Notes under the pieces: generated by a model
Seen by the model: only the letters and a program-made list of their open reading frames with translations
The model's database searches: none
Told to the model about the DNA's origin: nothing
Assembly (NCBI RefSeq): GCF_029633865.1
Contig: NC_079215.1
Coordinates: 48,693,843-48,757,842, forward strand
Direction of reading: 5' to 3'
Origin: Lampris incognitus
Lineage: Eukaryota > Chordata > Actinopteri > Lampriformes > Lampridae
Length of the DNA: 64,000 nucleotides
Part shown: positions 1-8,813 of the stretch, one piece after another
How positions within the stretch are numbered: the stretch's first letter is position 1
Layout: each line of letters opens with the position of its first letter
Program-made: the position numbers and the translations under genes

Positions 1-60
<60 letters not shown>

Positions 61-158
61 ATGAAGACACATGAACACACCAGTCTCTTGCCCTCCTTCA
101 CACACACACACACACACACACTGATGAAGACACATGAACATACCAGTCTTTTGCCCTC

Positions 159-203
<45 letters not shown>

Positions 204-224
204 CACACACGCACACACACAAAC
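1..224. repeat. CA microsatellite with a duplicated 62-bp unit
   Basis: The window opens in (AC)n. A unique segment beginning CTGATGAAGACACATGAACA occurs at about 58-102 and again at about 120-162. Each copy is followed by another CA run, so this is a compound repeat made by duplicating a unit of about 62 bp. The apparent His-Thr-rich reading frames here are translations of the CA repeat, not genes. Confidence 0.95.
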
Positions 225-700
225 ACATCGTTGTTGCTCTGCGCCGGTTGCCATGCCATGTGGAGCACATGACACGAATCGGAGAACGACCTGTTATGGG
301 ACAAAAGCGGCCCACAGCGCGCGCTGGGAGGGGAGAGCGTGCCTCGCTGCCCGTCCCATCTGTCTGCAGTCATGAGGTCTCCATCCCGTTCACCACGCCA
401 TGTCTCGTGGTTCAAAGACCATGAAATGTGGAAAGCAAAAAGCCCCTGCTGTAAAGCTCAAGACATGGCGGTGCGCTGTTAATAAACCCAGCCCTCGCCT
501 CGGGAGTTCGCTGGGGAGCGGCAAGGGCCCTGAATATCTCCTTTAACGACATGTTTTAAAGAATCGACTCTTTGAAACATGTTACGCTCCCTAAATGGAT
601 TGCCGGGAGCCCCGCCCGCTCCTCAATGGGATGTGTTAGTGTGTATTCCACTTATTTCGCCCCCGCGCACATTTCAACGGCGACGAACCACGTTATCTAA
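225..700. other. Unassigned DNA, moderately CpG-containing
   Basis: No open frame with recognisable protein similarity. The segment holds a 34-bp imperfect hairpin at 549-582 (14-nt arms, 6-nt loop) and GC-rich patches around 600-690. I see no tRNA, transposon end or splice-flanked exon. Confidence 0.5.
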
Positions 701-776
701 GTGAGCGGGACGGCTCAGAAGAGTTGGGTAACTGGCCAAGTTCAATTGGGGAGAAAAATGAGGGGGGGGGGCGGGG
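701..776 (+). mobile_element. SINE-1 fragment (3' end)
   Basis: Matches the last ~75 bp of the SINE-1 family seen complete elsewhere in the window (for example 31476-31922): the GACGGCTCAGAAGAG block, the CAATTGGGGAGAAAAA block and a terminal poly-G run. The head and middle are absent, so this is a truncated or decayed copy. Confidence 0.8.
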
Positions 777-951
777 CAAATATCAATGCTACATAACTCA
801 GGTGTATGTAGGGCTGTTATTCACATTGTCATATACAGCTGTATGTTCGATGGATTTTTGCATTTTCTTATTACGCTGTCCGTAGCATTGTTATCTACAT
901 TTTCTTGTACAATGCAGCCTATCGGCAAACCAGGAAGAAAGTCCCCCCCCC

Positions 952-1142
952 CGAAGTAATACTTGGGGTAGTATTGGTAGAGGATCAATGATCACATCGG
1001 GTTACAGAACTCAGGTTTAATCGTGGCTCAGTAGGCAGACGTAATAACCATACATGGTAGTGGTGTAACCATAATAACAGTCCGGGTAGTACATAACACC
1101 TAGTGTAGTTCCAGTGGATATACATAGCATTATATCACTACA
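952..1142 (-). repeat. 3' LTR of the Gypsy element
   Basis: 191-bp direct repeat of 4609-4799. On the minus strand it begins TGTAGTGATATAATGC. The terminal base adjoining the flank is changed relative to the other LTR, which destroys the canonical CA end here. Confidence 0.93.
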
Positions 1143-1156
1143 TCCCCCCTGTTTAG
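1143..1156 (-). promoter_or_regulatory. Polypurine tract
   Basis: On the minus strand the sequence CTAAACAGGGGGGA directly abuts the 3' LTR, as expected for the plus-strand primer of an LTR retrotransposon. Confidence 0.75.
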
Positions 1157-1377
1157 TTTTCAGTTTTTTCAGTATCAAAATACTCTAGAACATTCGGTTA
1201 TATAAACCAGCATATCACACAATTCCAATGTGGTACAATCATTGATCAGCATTGTACAGTCATTACACAGAGGTTGCCTTCTCTCTTCTTTTTTTTTTTT
1301 TAGACAATACACTCAGAATTGTCCATCTCACAAAACAATAAACATATTCAGAGCCCTCCTTTTGTGTGTGATTGTCT

Positions 1378-4300
1378 CTACTCATAGTCCTTGTAGTGAG
1401 CTGGTTTGGAAACAGCTCTTCCATATCTTGTGCGTACTGTCTTGTGTGTTTCACAGGTTTGGCTGGAAGAAGTTCCAGCTGCATGAGTGTCCTGTTGAGG
1501 TTCTGTGAAGCGGGTTCTTGTGCTCCTCAGTGCATTGGGGTGGTGAATTTCCCGCAGGTGGCTCCTGCCACGTCTGAGTTTGTTCCCATTTGATGTTTGC
1601 ACAATGTAGCTCCTTGGCTCATCGCACTTTTGTACGACGGTGGCTGGATACCAAGTCCCTTTTTCCTTGTTTAGGACAGATACGTGCTGTCCGGGACCGA
1701 GTGGAGGTAGTTCTCTGCTGCTGCTGCGGTCATGATGTTCCTTCATGTCTGCTGTTCTCTGCTCCAGGTGGAGTCGGTTTTCCTCCTTGCCTGGGTCCCC
1801 TCGACTCGGCAGCAGGGTGGTGACCGGCCTTCCGAAGATCAGTTCTGCTGGTGATGGTAGTTTACTGTCGATGGGTGTTGCTCTGACCTGTAGTAAGGCC
1901 ACTTGTATGTTACCTCCTTGTCTCATGGTTTTCTTCACAATGGATTTGATGTGTCGCACATGCCTCTCAATGAATCCATTGCTTTTTGGATAGTGGGGTG
2001 AGCTTGTCACGTGCCTGATTCCCCCGTCAGCCGTGAATTTCTGGAACGCCTGCCCTGTGTACTGGGGTCCATTATCTGTAAGTACCTCGTCAGGCCTTCC
2101 AAAAAGAGACATGTACATTTCCATTTTTTGTGCAACTGCCCGGCTGGACACAGGCATGGGCATTTCATCCACTAGAGGGAACTCAGAATATCTGTCCACA
2201 ATCAGTAAATACTGATGTCCATCGATCTCGAATAGATCAGAAGCTAGGGATTGCCATGGTTTTGACGGTGTGTTGTGTGGGTTGAGAGGTTGCTTTGGAT
2301 TTGCATCCTGATGTTCCACGCATACGCTACATGACCTGCAGACTCTTTCGATGTCATCGTTCATTCTGATCCAGTAGACACGTTCTCTCGCCAGTCGCCG
2401 TGTCTTTTCGATGCCCTGGTGTCCTATATGCAGCTGTTCAAGTATAGAATCAGTCATGGAGTCTGGGATGAGCACCTGTCTGCCTTTGAATATGACTCCT
2501 GCTTCAACTGCGAGCTCATCTCTGAATGACCAGTACTCACGTAGTTGTCTTGGTAGAGCTTTGATGTTGTCTGGCCATCCCTGGTGGATCAGCTCTTTCA
2601 GTGCATTGAGTCTGGGGTCGCTGGTGGTTTCCGTGCGGAGTGCGTCCTGTTTCTCGGGAGAGAGGTTTATCATTGCAACAGTGAGCATCTCTGGATCCTC
2701 GACTTCTGCCTCTATTCCATCAATGCGCTCGTCCAGCTCGATGTTGCTGTTGTTCTCGGGGTTGGGTAGTCGGCTGAGTGTGTCTGCCAGGACCATCTGG
2801 TTTCCTGGTCGATACGTGACCTCGTAGTTGTATCCTTGTGTTTTTATCAGCATTCGCTGAAGCCGTGGCGGGGCGGCATGCAGTGGCTTTGTGCATATGG
2901 TAACGAGGGGTTTGTGGTCTGTAACTACAATGAATGACTTCCCATACAGGTAGGTATGGTATCGCTGCATTCCGTAGACAATGGCCAGCATTTCTCGCTC
3001 TATGTTGCTGTACCTGGATTGGCAGTCGTCCAGTGTCTTTGAGCCAAAAGCTATGGGTCTTTTGTTCTGCACTAATGCCATGCCCAGTCCTTTCTGTGAT
3101 GCATCGACCTCAAGTGTCAGAGGTGTGCTTGGATCATAGTACTTCAGGCAGTCATGTTCGTTGATAACTGATTTCAGGTCCTCAAAGCTCTTTTGGTGGT
3201 CAGTGTCCCATGTCCAAGGCACATCACTTTTCAGTAGCACCCTCAGTGTGTGTGCTTTGTCTGCAAACTTTGGGATGTAGGGTGACAGGTAGGTCGGCAT
3301 CCCCAAGAATCTGCTCAGTTCATCTTTGTTCTGGGGTATCGGCATTTTCTGGATGTCCCTGATTTTGGCTGGGTCAGGTTTGATACCTTTGTCTGTGTAC
3401 AGGTTGCCAAAGAATGAGATGCTTGTCTGTTTGATTGTGCACTTGTCACTGTTGAACTCAATACCTGTCTTGGCTGCTCTGTCCATCAGGTTGGTCAGGT
3501 TCCTGTCATGCTCCTCTTTGCTTGCTCCGTAGACTGCGATATCATCGGCTATGCTGACGACACCGTCGAGCCCCTCCAGGATTTGGTCCATCTTTGCCTG
3601 GAAGAGATCTTGAGAGACACTGAGACCAAATGGCAAACGTTTCCAGCAGTATCTACCAAATGGAGTTCGGAATGTGGTTAGCAGTTGTGACTCTTCCTCC
3701 AGGTGTATTGACCAATATCCAGCTTTTGCATCAAGTTTGCTGAATATTTTTGCATTTGCAAACTTCGGGTTCAGTTCCTCCACAGTAGGAATCTTGTGTG
3801 GGCATCTCCTAAGGCTGGCATTAAGCTTTTGGGGGTCTAAGCATATACGAAGGGAACCGTCTTTCTTTGTGCTGTATGCCAGACTCGAGCACCAGTCTGT
3901 GTGCTGTTCTACTTTTCTTAACACATCTTGTTCGACTAGGTTATTCAGTTCATCTTTCAGTTTGTCTTTGATGTGAATGCTGCACTTCCGTGGTGGGTCT
4001 ATGAATGGTTCAGCATCCTTTTTCAGGAAGAGCTTGGCCTTTCCACTGAAGTTGCCAATTTTGTCAAACTGGTCTGGGTATGCTCTCTTTAGGTCTACAC
4101 TGTTAGATATGGTCATTTTGGGTTTTGTCTGTCTTGTGTTGACTTTTTTCTGGTTTGCATTTCCTTTCTCGGTCACTGCATCTACATTGACAGTCACTAG
4201 GTTTAACAGTTCACATGTTGGCAGCCCAACTATGGCTGGCCCTGGTACGTCTACAACATAGAACTTTGCATTGATCCATTTGGATTCTTTGTACTGGCAT

Positions 4301-4389
4301 GGAATGTCAACGGTGCCTAGGCAGGGGATGGCGTGACCACTGTATGCAGATAGCCTCCTGTTGGTTTTTTCAGTCGTTTCTGGGTGCAT
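1378..4389 (-). CDS. pol: Gypsy pol polyprotein: protease C-terminus, RT, RNase H, integrase
   Basis: A single uninterrupted frame of 1003 codons. Residues ~1-70 are the C-terminal half of an aspartic protease (a VGLPTCELL segment near residue 55). Reverse transcriptase spans ~120-330, with the KLDAKAGYW, LPFGLS and IADDIAVYG blocks; IADD replaces the usual YADD. RNase H spans ~425-545 (LEVDASQKGLG, IEREMLAI, VTDHKPL). Integrase follows, with an HHCC finger (HIGHQG ... CRSCSVC), a catalytic core with D in the LFEIDG block, D in LTDNGPQY and E in NGFIERH, then a basic C-terminus. The listed start is only the first Met of the open frame. The true protease start lies upstream in another frame (see 4362-4500), so the product is broken at its N-terminus. 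RT, RNase H and integrase look catalytically complete. Confidence 0.9.
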   Translation of the reverse strand: MHPETTEKTNRRLSAYSGHAIPCLGTVDIPCQYKESKWINAKFYVVDVPGPAIVGLPTCELLNLVTVNVDAVTEKGNANQKKVNTRQTKPKMTISNSVDLKRAYPDQFDKIGNFSGKAKLFLKKDAEPFIDPPRKCSIHIKDKLKDELNNLVEQDVLRKVEQHTDWCSSLAYSTKKDGSLRICLDPQKLNASLRRCPHKIPTVEELNPKFANAKIFSKLDAKAGYWSIHLEEESQLLTTFRTPFGRYCWKRLPFGLSVSQDLFQAKMDQILEGLDGVVSIADDIAVYGASKEEHDRNLTNLMDRAAKTGIEFNSDKCTIKQTSISFFGNLYTDKGIKPDPAKIRDIQKMPIPQNKDELSRFLGMPTYLSPYIPKFADKAHTLRVLLKSDVPWTWDTDHQKSFEDLKSVINEHDCLKYYDPSTPLTLEVDASQKGLGMALVQNKRPIAFGSKTLDDCQSRYSNIEREMLAIVYGMQRYHTYLYGKSFIVVTDHKPLVTICTKPLHAAPPRLQRMLIKTQGYNYEVTYRPGNQMVLADTLSRLPNPENNSNIELDERIDGIEAEVEDPEMLTVAMINLSPEKQDALRTETTSDPRLNALKELIHQGWPDNIKALPRQLREYWSFRDELAVEAGVIFKGRQVLIPDSMTDSILEQLHIGHQGIEKTRRLARERVYWIRMNDDIERVCRSCSVCVEHQDANPKQPLNPHNTPSKPWQSLASDLFEIDGHQYLLIVDRYSEFPLVDEMPMPVSSRAVAQKMEMYMSLFGRPDEVLTDNGPQYTGQAFQKFTADGGIRHVTSSPHYPKSNGFIERHVRHIKSIVKKTMRQGGNIQVALLQVRATPIDSKLPSPAELIFGRPVTTLLPSRGDPGKEENRLHLEQRTADMKEHHDRSSSRELPPLGPGQHVSVLNKEKGTWYPATVVQKCDEPRSYIVQTSNGNKLRRGRSHLREIHHPNALRSTRTRFTEPQQDTHAAGTSSSQTCETHKTVRTRYGRAVSKPAHYKDYE

Positions 4390-4500
4390 GCATTTTCACC
4401 GTACATCTGCTTGAAGGTACGTAATGGGAGTGTGTTGCCTGACGCACCTGTGTCTATCTTCAGACGTAGTGTGAAGTAGTGTGACGTTAGTTAGCTTTGC
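4362..4500 (-). pseudogene. Protease N-terminal part, out of frame with pol
   Basis: On the minus strand a DTGASGN active-site motif is encoded at about 4437-4460, preceded by RLKI and followed by a typical retropepsin flap-side segment. It lies in a different frame from the 1003-codon pol frame. The two frames meet near 4362-4385, where there is an A6 run on the coding strand. A 1-nt indel in that run, or a sequencing/assembly error, would explain the break. Without it the protease and pol would be one continuous polyprotein. Confidence 0.8.
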
Positions 4501-4594
4501 GGCTAGCTCAGCTCCTGCGCACTCTTGCTTGAATGACAGAAATTATCCACGGACAATTTTATCAGTCTATCTTCATTCTTCATAGAGAGTACTT

Positions 4595-4608
4595 TACCGC
4601 TGCCACCA
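4595..4608 (-). other. Primer-binding site
   Basis: TGGTGGCAGCGGTA begins at the first base after the 5' LTR on the minus strand. The TGG start fits pairing with the CCA end of a tRNA. I cannot name the tRNA with confidence. Confidence 0.6.
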
Positions 4609-4799
4609 TGAAGTAATACTTGGGGTAGTATTGGTAGAGGATCAATGACCACACCGGGTTATAGAACTCAGGTTTAATCGTGGCTCAGTAGGCAGACGTA
4701 ATAACCATACATGGTAGTGGTGTAACCATAATAACAGTCCGGATAGTACATAACACCTAGTGTAGTTCCAGTGGATATACATGGCATTATATCACTACA
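4609..4799 (-). repeat. 5' LTR of the Gypsy element
   Basis: 191-bp direct repeat of 952-1142, bounded by TG...CA. It differs from the other LTR by six transitions. Confidence 0.93.
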
Positions 4800-5047
4800 C
4801 CCCCTTTTGACCCCTCCCCCTTTCCCCCCCCTCGCCAGTTGTATCCGGCCAATTACCCCACTATCCCGAGCTGTCCCGGTCGCTGCTTCACCTCCTCTGC
4901 CGATGCAGGTAGGGGCTGCAGACTACCACATGCCTCCTCCAATACACGTGGAGTCGCCAGCCGGTTCTTTTCACCGGACAGCGAGGAGTTTCGCCAGGAG
5001 GGCGTAGCGCGTGGGGGCGGGGGGGGGTCACGTCACTCCCCCAGTTA
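4800..5047 (-). mobile_element. SINE-1 fragment (3' half)
   Basis: Reverse-oriented SINE-1: a C-rich tail, CCAGTTGTATCCGGCCAATT, the CTGCAGACTACCACATGCC block, GTGGAGTCGCCAGCCG and TTTCACCGGACAGCGAGGAG. The tRNA-like head is missing. The copy directly abuts the right LTR of the Gypsy element, which therefore probably inserted in or beside this SINE's C/G-rich tail. Confidence 0.88.
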
Positions 5048-5079
5048 ACCAGGAAGTTTTCACATTCACTGTCCAGTAC

Positions 5080-5300
5080 TGACGTCACCAACGGACACAA
5101 CTCGGGCGCTTTTTCGGAGACACACGCAAAGGCCGCTGGGTCATACGGCTGCTACTGCAGCGTTATCCCTGCAGCACAGCGATGACGCCGAATGATGCGA
5201 CGCTCGCTCTGCCTTTAACTTCCGGAAAAAGCCCCGAGGTTGTGCGTCACTCGCGCGGGACTCCGCGTTCAGAGCCGAGCATTTAACGCTCAGCTCCAGG
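5080..5300. promoter_or_regulatory. CpG-rich block with a perfect CRE palindrome
   Basis: I count roughly 27 CpG dinucleotides in about 220 bp, far above the surrounding AT-leaning sequence. The block opens with TGACGTCA (5080-5087), the full cAMP-response element that binds CREB/ATF. No coding exon is recognisable on either side, so promoter function is only a possibility. A GC-rich repeat remnant is the alternative. Confidence 0.35.
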
Positions 5301-5560
5301 TGTTAACAAGGGCTGGTGCAGTTAGACTTGTTGTTCCACAAAATTGGCCAAACTGATTCAACTTTCAGCAAAAAAAAAAAAAAAAAAACGGAGCCCGAGC
5401 AGGGAAAGAAATGGGGGAGTCAGGAGATTGTAAAAACGTACCACTGAACATTGACGCAGCACCCACGCCATTTTTTTTTAATTCGGTTAACAGCCTAAAC
5501 AGGGTGGCAAATGCGAAACCGGAGACGCTGAAGTGCAGCGGGGAAGATGCGGCGTATGCG

Positions 5561-5597
<37 letters not shown>

Positions 5598-6809
5598 CTA
5601 AGTGCTGGCAAGATGTTCCATCACAAGGTAGCGTCATTCAGAGGCGATGCCCTCAGGCGACTGGCGACCAGCCAGCGAGAACCCTTTAAATTAGACTAGT
5701 GTTCACCAACACGGGGTTACTGGGTTCACCCGCGGCGAGCATATGAAAAGCCCCAATTGTCTGGTGTGGTGGCGGAATAAGATTTGATTAAAAAGCTTGA
5801 AATCAGGGGTCTATATGTGACCTTGGCTAATTGTGCAGTTAAATGATGGATAAATGGACCGGTAGGTGTGTGCGTGTGTGCGTGCGTGTGTGTGTGATGC
5901 ATGCAAAGATCGATGGTTGAAAAGGTGAGATGGTTGGATGTTTTCGGTGGAGGACGCATGCATGGATGAATAAATGGACTGCTATGCGGATTTAAAGATA
6001 GCCGAAGGAACTGGTAGACTTATGTCTAAAATAGGGGGATATAAGGTTCTGTGCAGCGTTTGGAGTCCTGTATCTGATACATCGGTTGTATCTGACTGAA
6101 TAGAGTCACCTCAAGCTCGTGCTAACTGTGTTGGGTCATTGTGTGCGAAGTTTGGGTGTGTTTTGTATGGTGGCTTTTAATGCAACATCAACGAACAAAG
6201 TACACAAACTTAAGAGTGCCGATCAAAAAATGAAAATGCTGGAAAACGTCCGAGCTGCCTGTTATACTTTTACAGAATATGTATGTATTCTAAAGGGACT
6301 ACAAACATGCAGAATACACCATCACCACCTCCACGTCACACACATGCATGCATGCATGTAAACATGCAAGCATTTCTCCTGCAGGCTGAGGAGAAAATTT
6401 GAACTGTCCAACACGTCTTGCATTCATGCGGGCGCGTGTACACACACACACACACAATTAATATTACATAATTGTACATCACAATTTGAGTCTTCAACAT
6501 TATTTTGCAGAGAGCACTGTGATATCAGCAGAACATTTCGTTTCGCCGAGAACATCCGGCGTGTGTGACGAGTGAGCGGATAGAGCATGGAGAGGATGAC
6601 GCCAGGACCTGGACTAACAGATTATTCAGACCTGTTCCTCATTCCAGTCTAATCACGCCAATGTAACGCACACAAAATGCATTCACTGGAAGTGGGTGCA
6701 GGGTGCTAATCCCGTTTTCGAACACCGTCACCTGCTCCTCTTTCACAAGGTCTCGTTCCAGCAGCTACGTGAGATCAAGTCTTCAGGTCCCCATTTTAAG
6801 TTGTCGCTT
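5301..6809. other. Unassigned DNA with a short GT repeat
   Basis: Holds a poly-A run near 5370, a (GT)n tract at about 5564-5596, a smaller one near 5868-5895 and a CA tract near 6440-6455. No protein-like frame or transposon end was recognised. Confidence 0.5.
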
Positions 6810-6824
6810 AAGATAAATGCACAA

Positions 6825-7160
6825 CGGTCTATTTCGTTGCCTACCAACACGGGGATCGCCGGTTCGAATCCCCGTGTTGCCCCCGGCTTGGTCGGGCGTC
6901 CCCACAGACACAATTGGCCGCGTCTGCGGGTGGGAAGCCGGATGTGGGTATGTGTCGTGGTCGCTGCACTAGCGCCTCCTCCGGTCGGTCGGGGCGCCTG
7001 TTCGAGGGGAGGTGGCGTGATCCTCCCACGTGCTACGTCCCCCTGGCGAAACTCCTCACTGTCAGGTGAAAAGAAGCGGCTGGCGACTCCACATGTATCG
7101 GAGGAGGCACGTGGATACAACTGGGGAGGAAAAAGAAAGGGAAAGGGGAAATCCACAAAA
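6825..7160 (+). mobile_element. SINE-1 copy with perfect 15-bp target duplication
   Basis: A tRNA-related head (GGTTCGAATCC B-box inside a cloverleaf-like segment at ~6860-6885) is followed by the SINE-1 body blocks (ACACAATTGGCC, GGGAAGCCGGATGTGGGT, CTGCACTAGCGCCTCCTC, GTGGCGTGATCCTCCCACG, CCACATGTATCGGAGGAGG). The element is flanked by the perfect repeat AAGATAAATGCACAA (6810-6824 and 7161-7175). This is direct evidence of LINE-type target-primed integration. Long open frames across it are shared by other copies only because the SINEs are related; they are not genes. Confidence 0.95.
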
Positions 7161-7175
7161 AAGATAAATGCACAA

Positions 7176-8039
7176 AAGATCCAAGTACGCTCATCTAGGG
7201 CAAACTCTCTGATTAAGGCCACTGCACTGGTTTCTCACACACGGTGAGCCAACGTGTTCCGAGATCGTCTCGTCCGTTCCAAGCCATTATCTGTCTGCAA
7301 GACGACCCCAGTTTTGAAAGGTGAACGCAAATGAAGGAGATCTGGCAACTCTTCGCCCTTTATGTAAAACGGGTTTTGTTGGATAATCCAATGATAATAC
7401 CGTATCCTTCAGCTGTTGTTACCAGTGTGGTTTGCCACGTCTAGAATAAATAAATAAATAAATAAATAAATAATCTGTGAGAAGGTTTCACACTTGGGGA
7501 AACCGCAGCATCGCTGCGCATCCATAGCAGCGCAGCAGACGCCTGTCGGTGCTCGGGGCCGTCATATGAAGCCCACGTGGAAGAACAATACAATGAGCTG
7601 CGAAAGCGGAGCCACATTTCTTCACCCGGGCCTGGGAAACGGATCTTATACTTGCTGCAGTTTAATAATGCATATATTTGATAGTGTTAACTGCGCCGTC
7701 ATTTAAGTTGCTAGCTGAAGCAAATCAGCGTTATGCCCAAACTGGCTGCCGTTTTTACCTCTGGAAAGACTGACATATGACTTGCATGGAAAAAAAATAG
7801 AAGAGAAGCGAGACTTTATTCGTTTTACAGCTGACGCGCGCGCGCACACGCGCACGCACGCAGGGAGTGGTGGCTGAAGAAATGTTCCTTCTGCATTTTT
7901 CCCCCCATCCTGCTGTCCGTCCTCCAGGGGCAGCCCTCTTTCCTTTAGCGCCCAGGGACCAGGTCCAGGTGGACGTCCATGTCGTGGTCAGGGACAAGAC
8001 AGGGGGAGCGTTCTGCATGTTTTAATTGGGCTTCTTTTT
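7176..8039. other. Unassigned DNA with an AAAT repeat
   Basis: Contains (AAAT)n at about 7444-7474 and a CG/CA-alternating tract (GCGCGCGCACACGCGCACGCACGC) around 7835-7862. Nothing else was recognised. Confidence 0.5.
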
Positions 8040-8105
8040 GATGTTGTGGGCAACCCACGTGAGCAGGGGGAGAACATGCAAACTCCACACAGAAAGGCCC
8101 CTGGT
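8040..8105 (-). mobile_element. SINE-2 fragment
   Basis: On the minus strand GAGTTTGCATGTTCTCCCCC and neighbouring bases match the segment at about 53965-53990 of the SINE-2 copy. Only ~65 bp remain. Confidence 0.65.
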
Positions 8106-8288
8106 CAAGACATGACCCACTATAGTACTAATACTACCTCTGAAAAGATCTGGGAGCTCCTTGTTGATTATGTAGAAAAGCTTCATAAGGCATCTGGAAC
8201 CACAACTAATATTAAAATGGGGCAAAGTACCAAAATGTAATGTAAGTGTATGCACTGATGTTCGGATGTATCAACCGGGCAGGTTATT

Positions 8289-8400
8289 GGAGGGATGAAG
8301 TTATATGTATAACTTCATCCCTCCCATGCAGATGTATCTGCATGGGAGGGATGAAGGGATGATACATGCAGATACATGTGTCTGCATGGGAGTGTGCATG
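8289..8400. repeat. Interleaved palindromes
   Basis: A first hairpin has 17-nt arms around a 2-nt loop (8289-8305 / 8308-8324). A second, sharing the middle arm, has 21-nt arms around GT (8313-8333 / 8336-8356). A third diverged unit with CATGCAGAT and CTGCATGGGAG follows to about 8395. The block lies immediately upstream of the miniature LTR element. Confidence 0.9.
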
Positions 8401-8425
8401 TGCATGTAAGTAAGGTGCATGGTTA

Positions 8426-8809
8426 TGTAACGATCATGAATGAGTAGACCCGGTAGCCCATTGGCTAACGGGTCAGACCCTTTAATTGACTTCTTAGCTT
8501 AATTGCCCGTGGGGCTGGCGGCCTGGGTTCGCTTCTTGGTTGCCCCCTGAATTCGCTACATTGGTGTCAGAAGTGGGATGGTGAGACCACTAGGCCATCG
8601 GAAGCACGCAGCCCAGAGGCGTGAGGGAGCTGGTATGCTGAAGTGTGGAGACGCACTTCCCGAAGAGGGGGGAAGGGGGTAGTGTAACGGGAGTAGACTC
8701 GTTAGCCTGTTGGCTAGCAGGTCGGACCCTTTAGTCGACTGGTTAGCGCAGTTGCCCGTGGCGCTGGTGACCCGGGTTCGCTTCCCGGCTGCCCCCTTAA
8801 TTCCCTACA
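8426..8809 (+). mobile_element. Miniature LTR retroelement (TRIM-like) with tRNA-like LTRs
   Basis: Two direct repeats (8426-8560, 135 bp; 8683-8809, 127 bp), each starting TGTAACG and ending CTACA, enclose only ~120 bp. Right after the left repeat is TGGTGTCAGAAGTGGGAT (8562-8579), which looks like a primer-binding site. Just before the right repeat is a purine tract (about 8661-8682). GTTA flanks both ends (8422-8425, 8810-8813). These are the hallmarks of a terminal-repeat retrotransposon in miniature. It encodes nothing. Unusually, the repeat body carries a pol III-like core: TAGCGCAGTTGC (8744-8755) resembles an A box and GGTTCGCTTCC (8775-8785) a B box, about 31 nt apart start to start as in tRNA genes. 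The left copy of this core has decayed. Confidence 0.82.
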
Positions 8810-8813
8810 GTTA

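Larger units (their letters stand above)
952..4799 (-). mobile_element. Ty3/Gypsy (Mag-like) LTR retrotransposon lacking gag
   Basis: Two direct repeats of 191 bp (952-1142 and 4609-4799) bound the element. They differ at six positions, all transitions, so they are about 97% identical. CCCCC lies outside both ends (947-951 and 4800-4804) and may be the 5-bp target duplication, although the C-rich context weakens this. Reading on the minus strand, a TGG-starting primer-binding site follows the 5' LTR and a purine tract precedes the 3' LTR. The pol frame fills the interior. Only ~220 bp separate the 5' LTR from pol, leaving no room for gag, so the copy would depend on gag supplied elsewhere. 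The Mag clade assignment is by overall likeness of the RT and integrase and is an inference. Confidence 0.93.

Noticed and set aside
61-424. His/Thr-rich open frames
   Set aside because: They translate CA repeat DNA. Similar frames appear at every CA/GT tract (for example 10404-10619, 13345-13566, 19722-19979, 36227-36415) and have no independent support.
6696-7247. Conserved open frames with GRPxRHNWPRL-type sequence, recurring at 16391, 28556, 31488, 33436, 35090 and 61239
   Set aside because: They recur only because SINE-1 recurs. Copies differ by frame-breaking indels, so there is no selection for a protein.
8700-8812. tRNA gene
   Set aside because: Box A- and B-like segments and a T-arm are present, but no acceptor stem pairs, and the segment is part of a direct LTR-like repeat.
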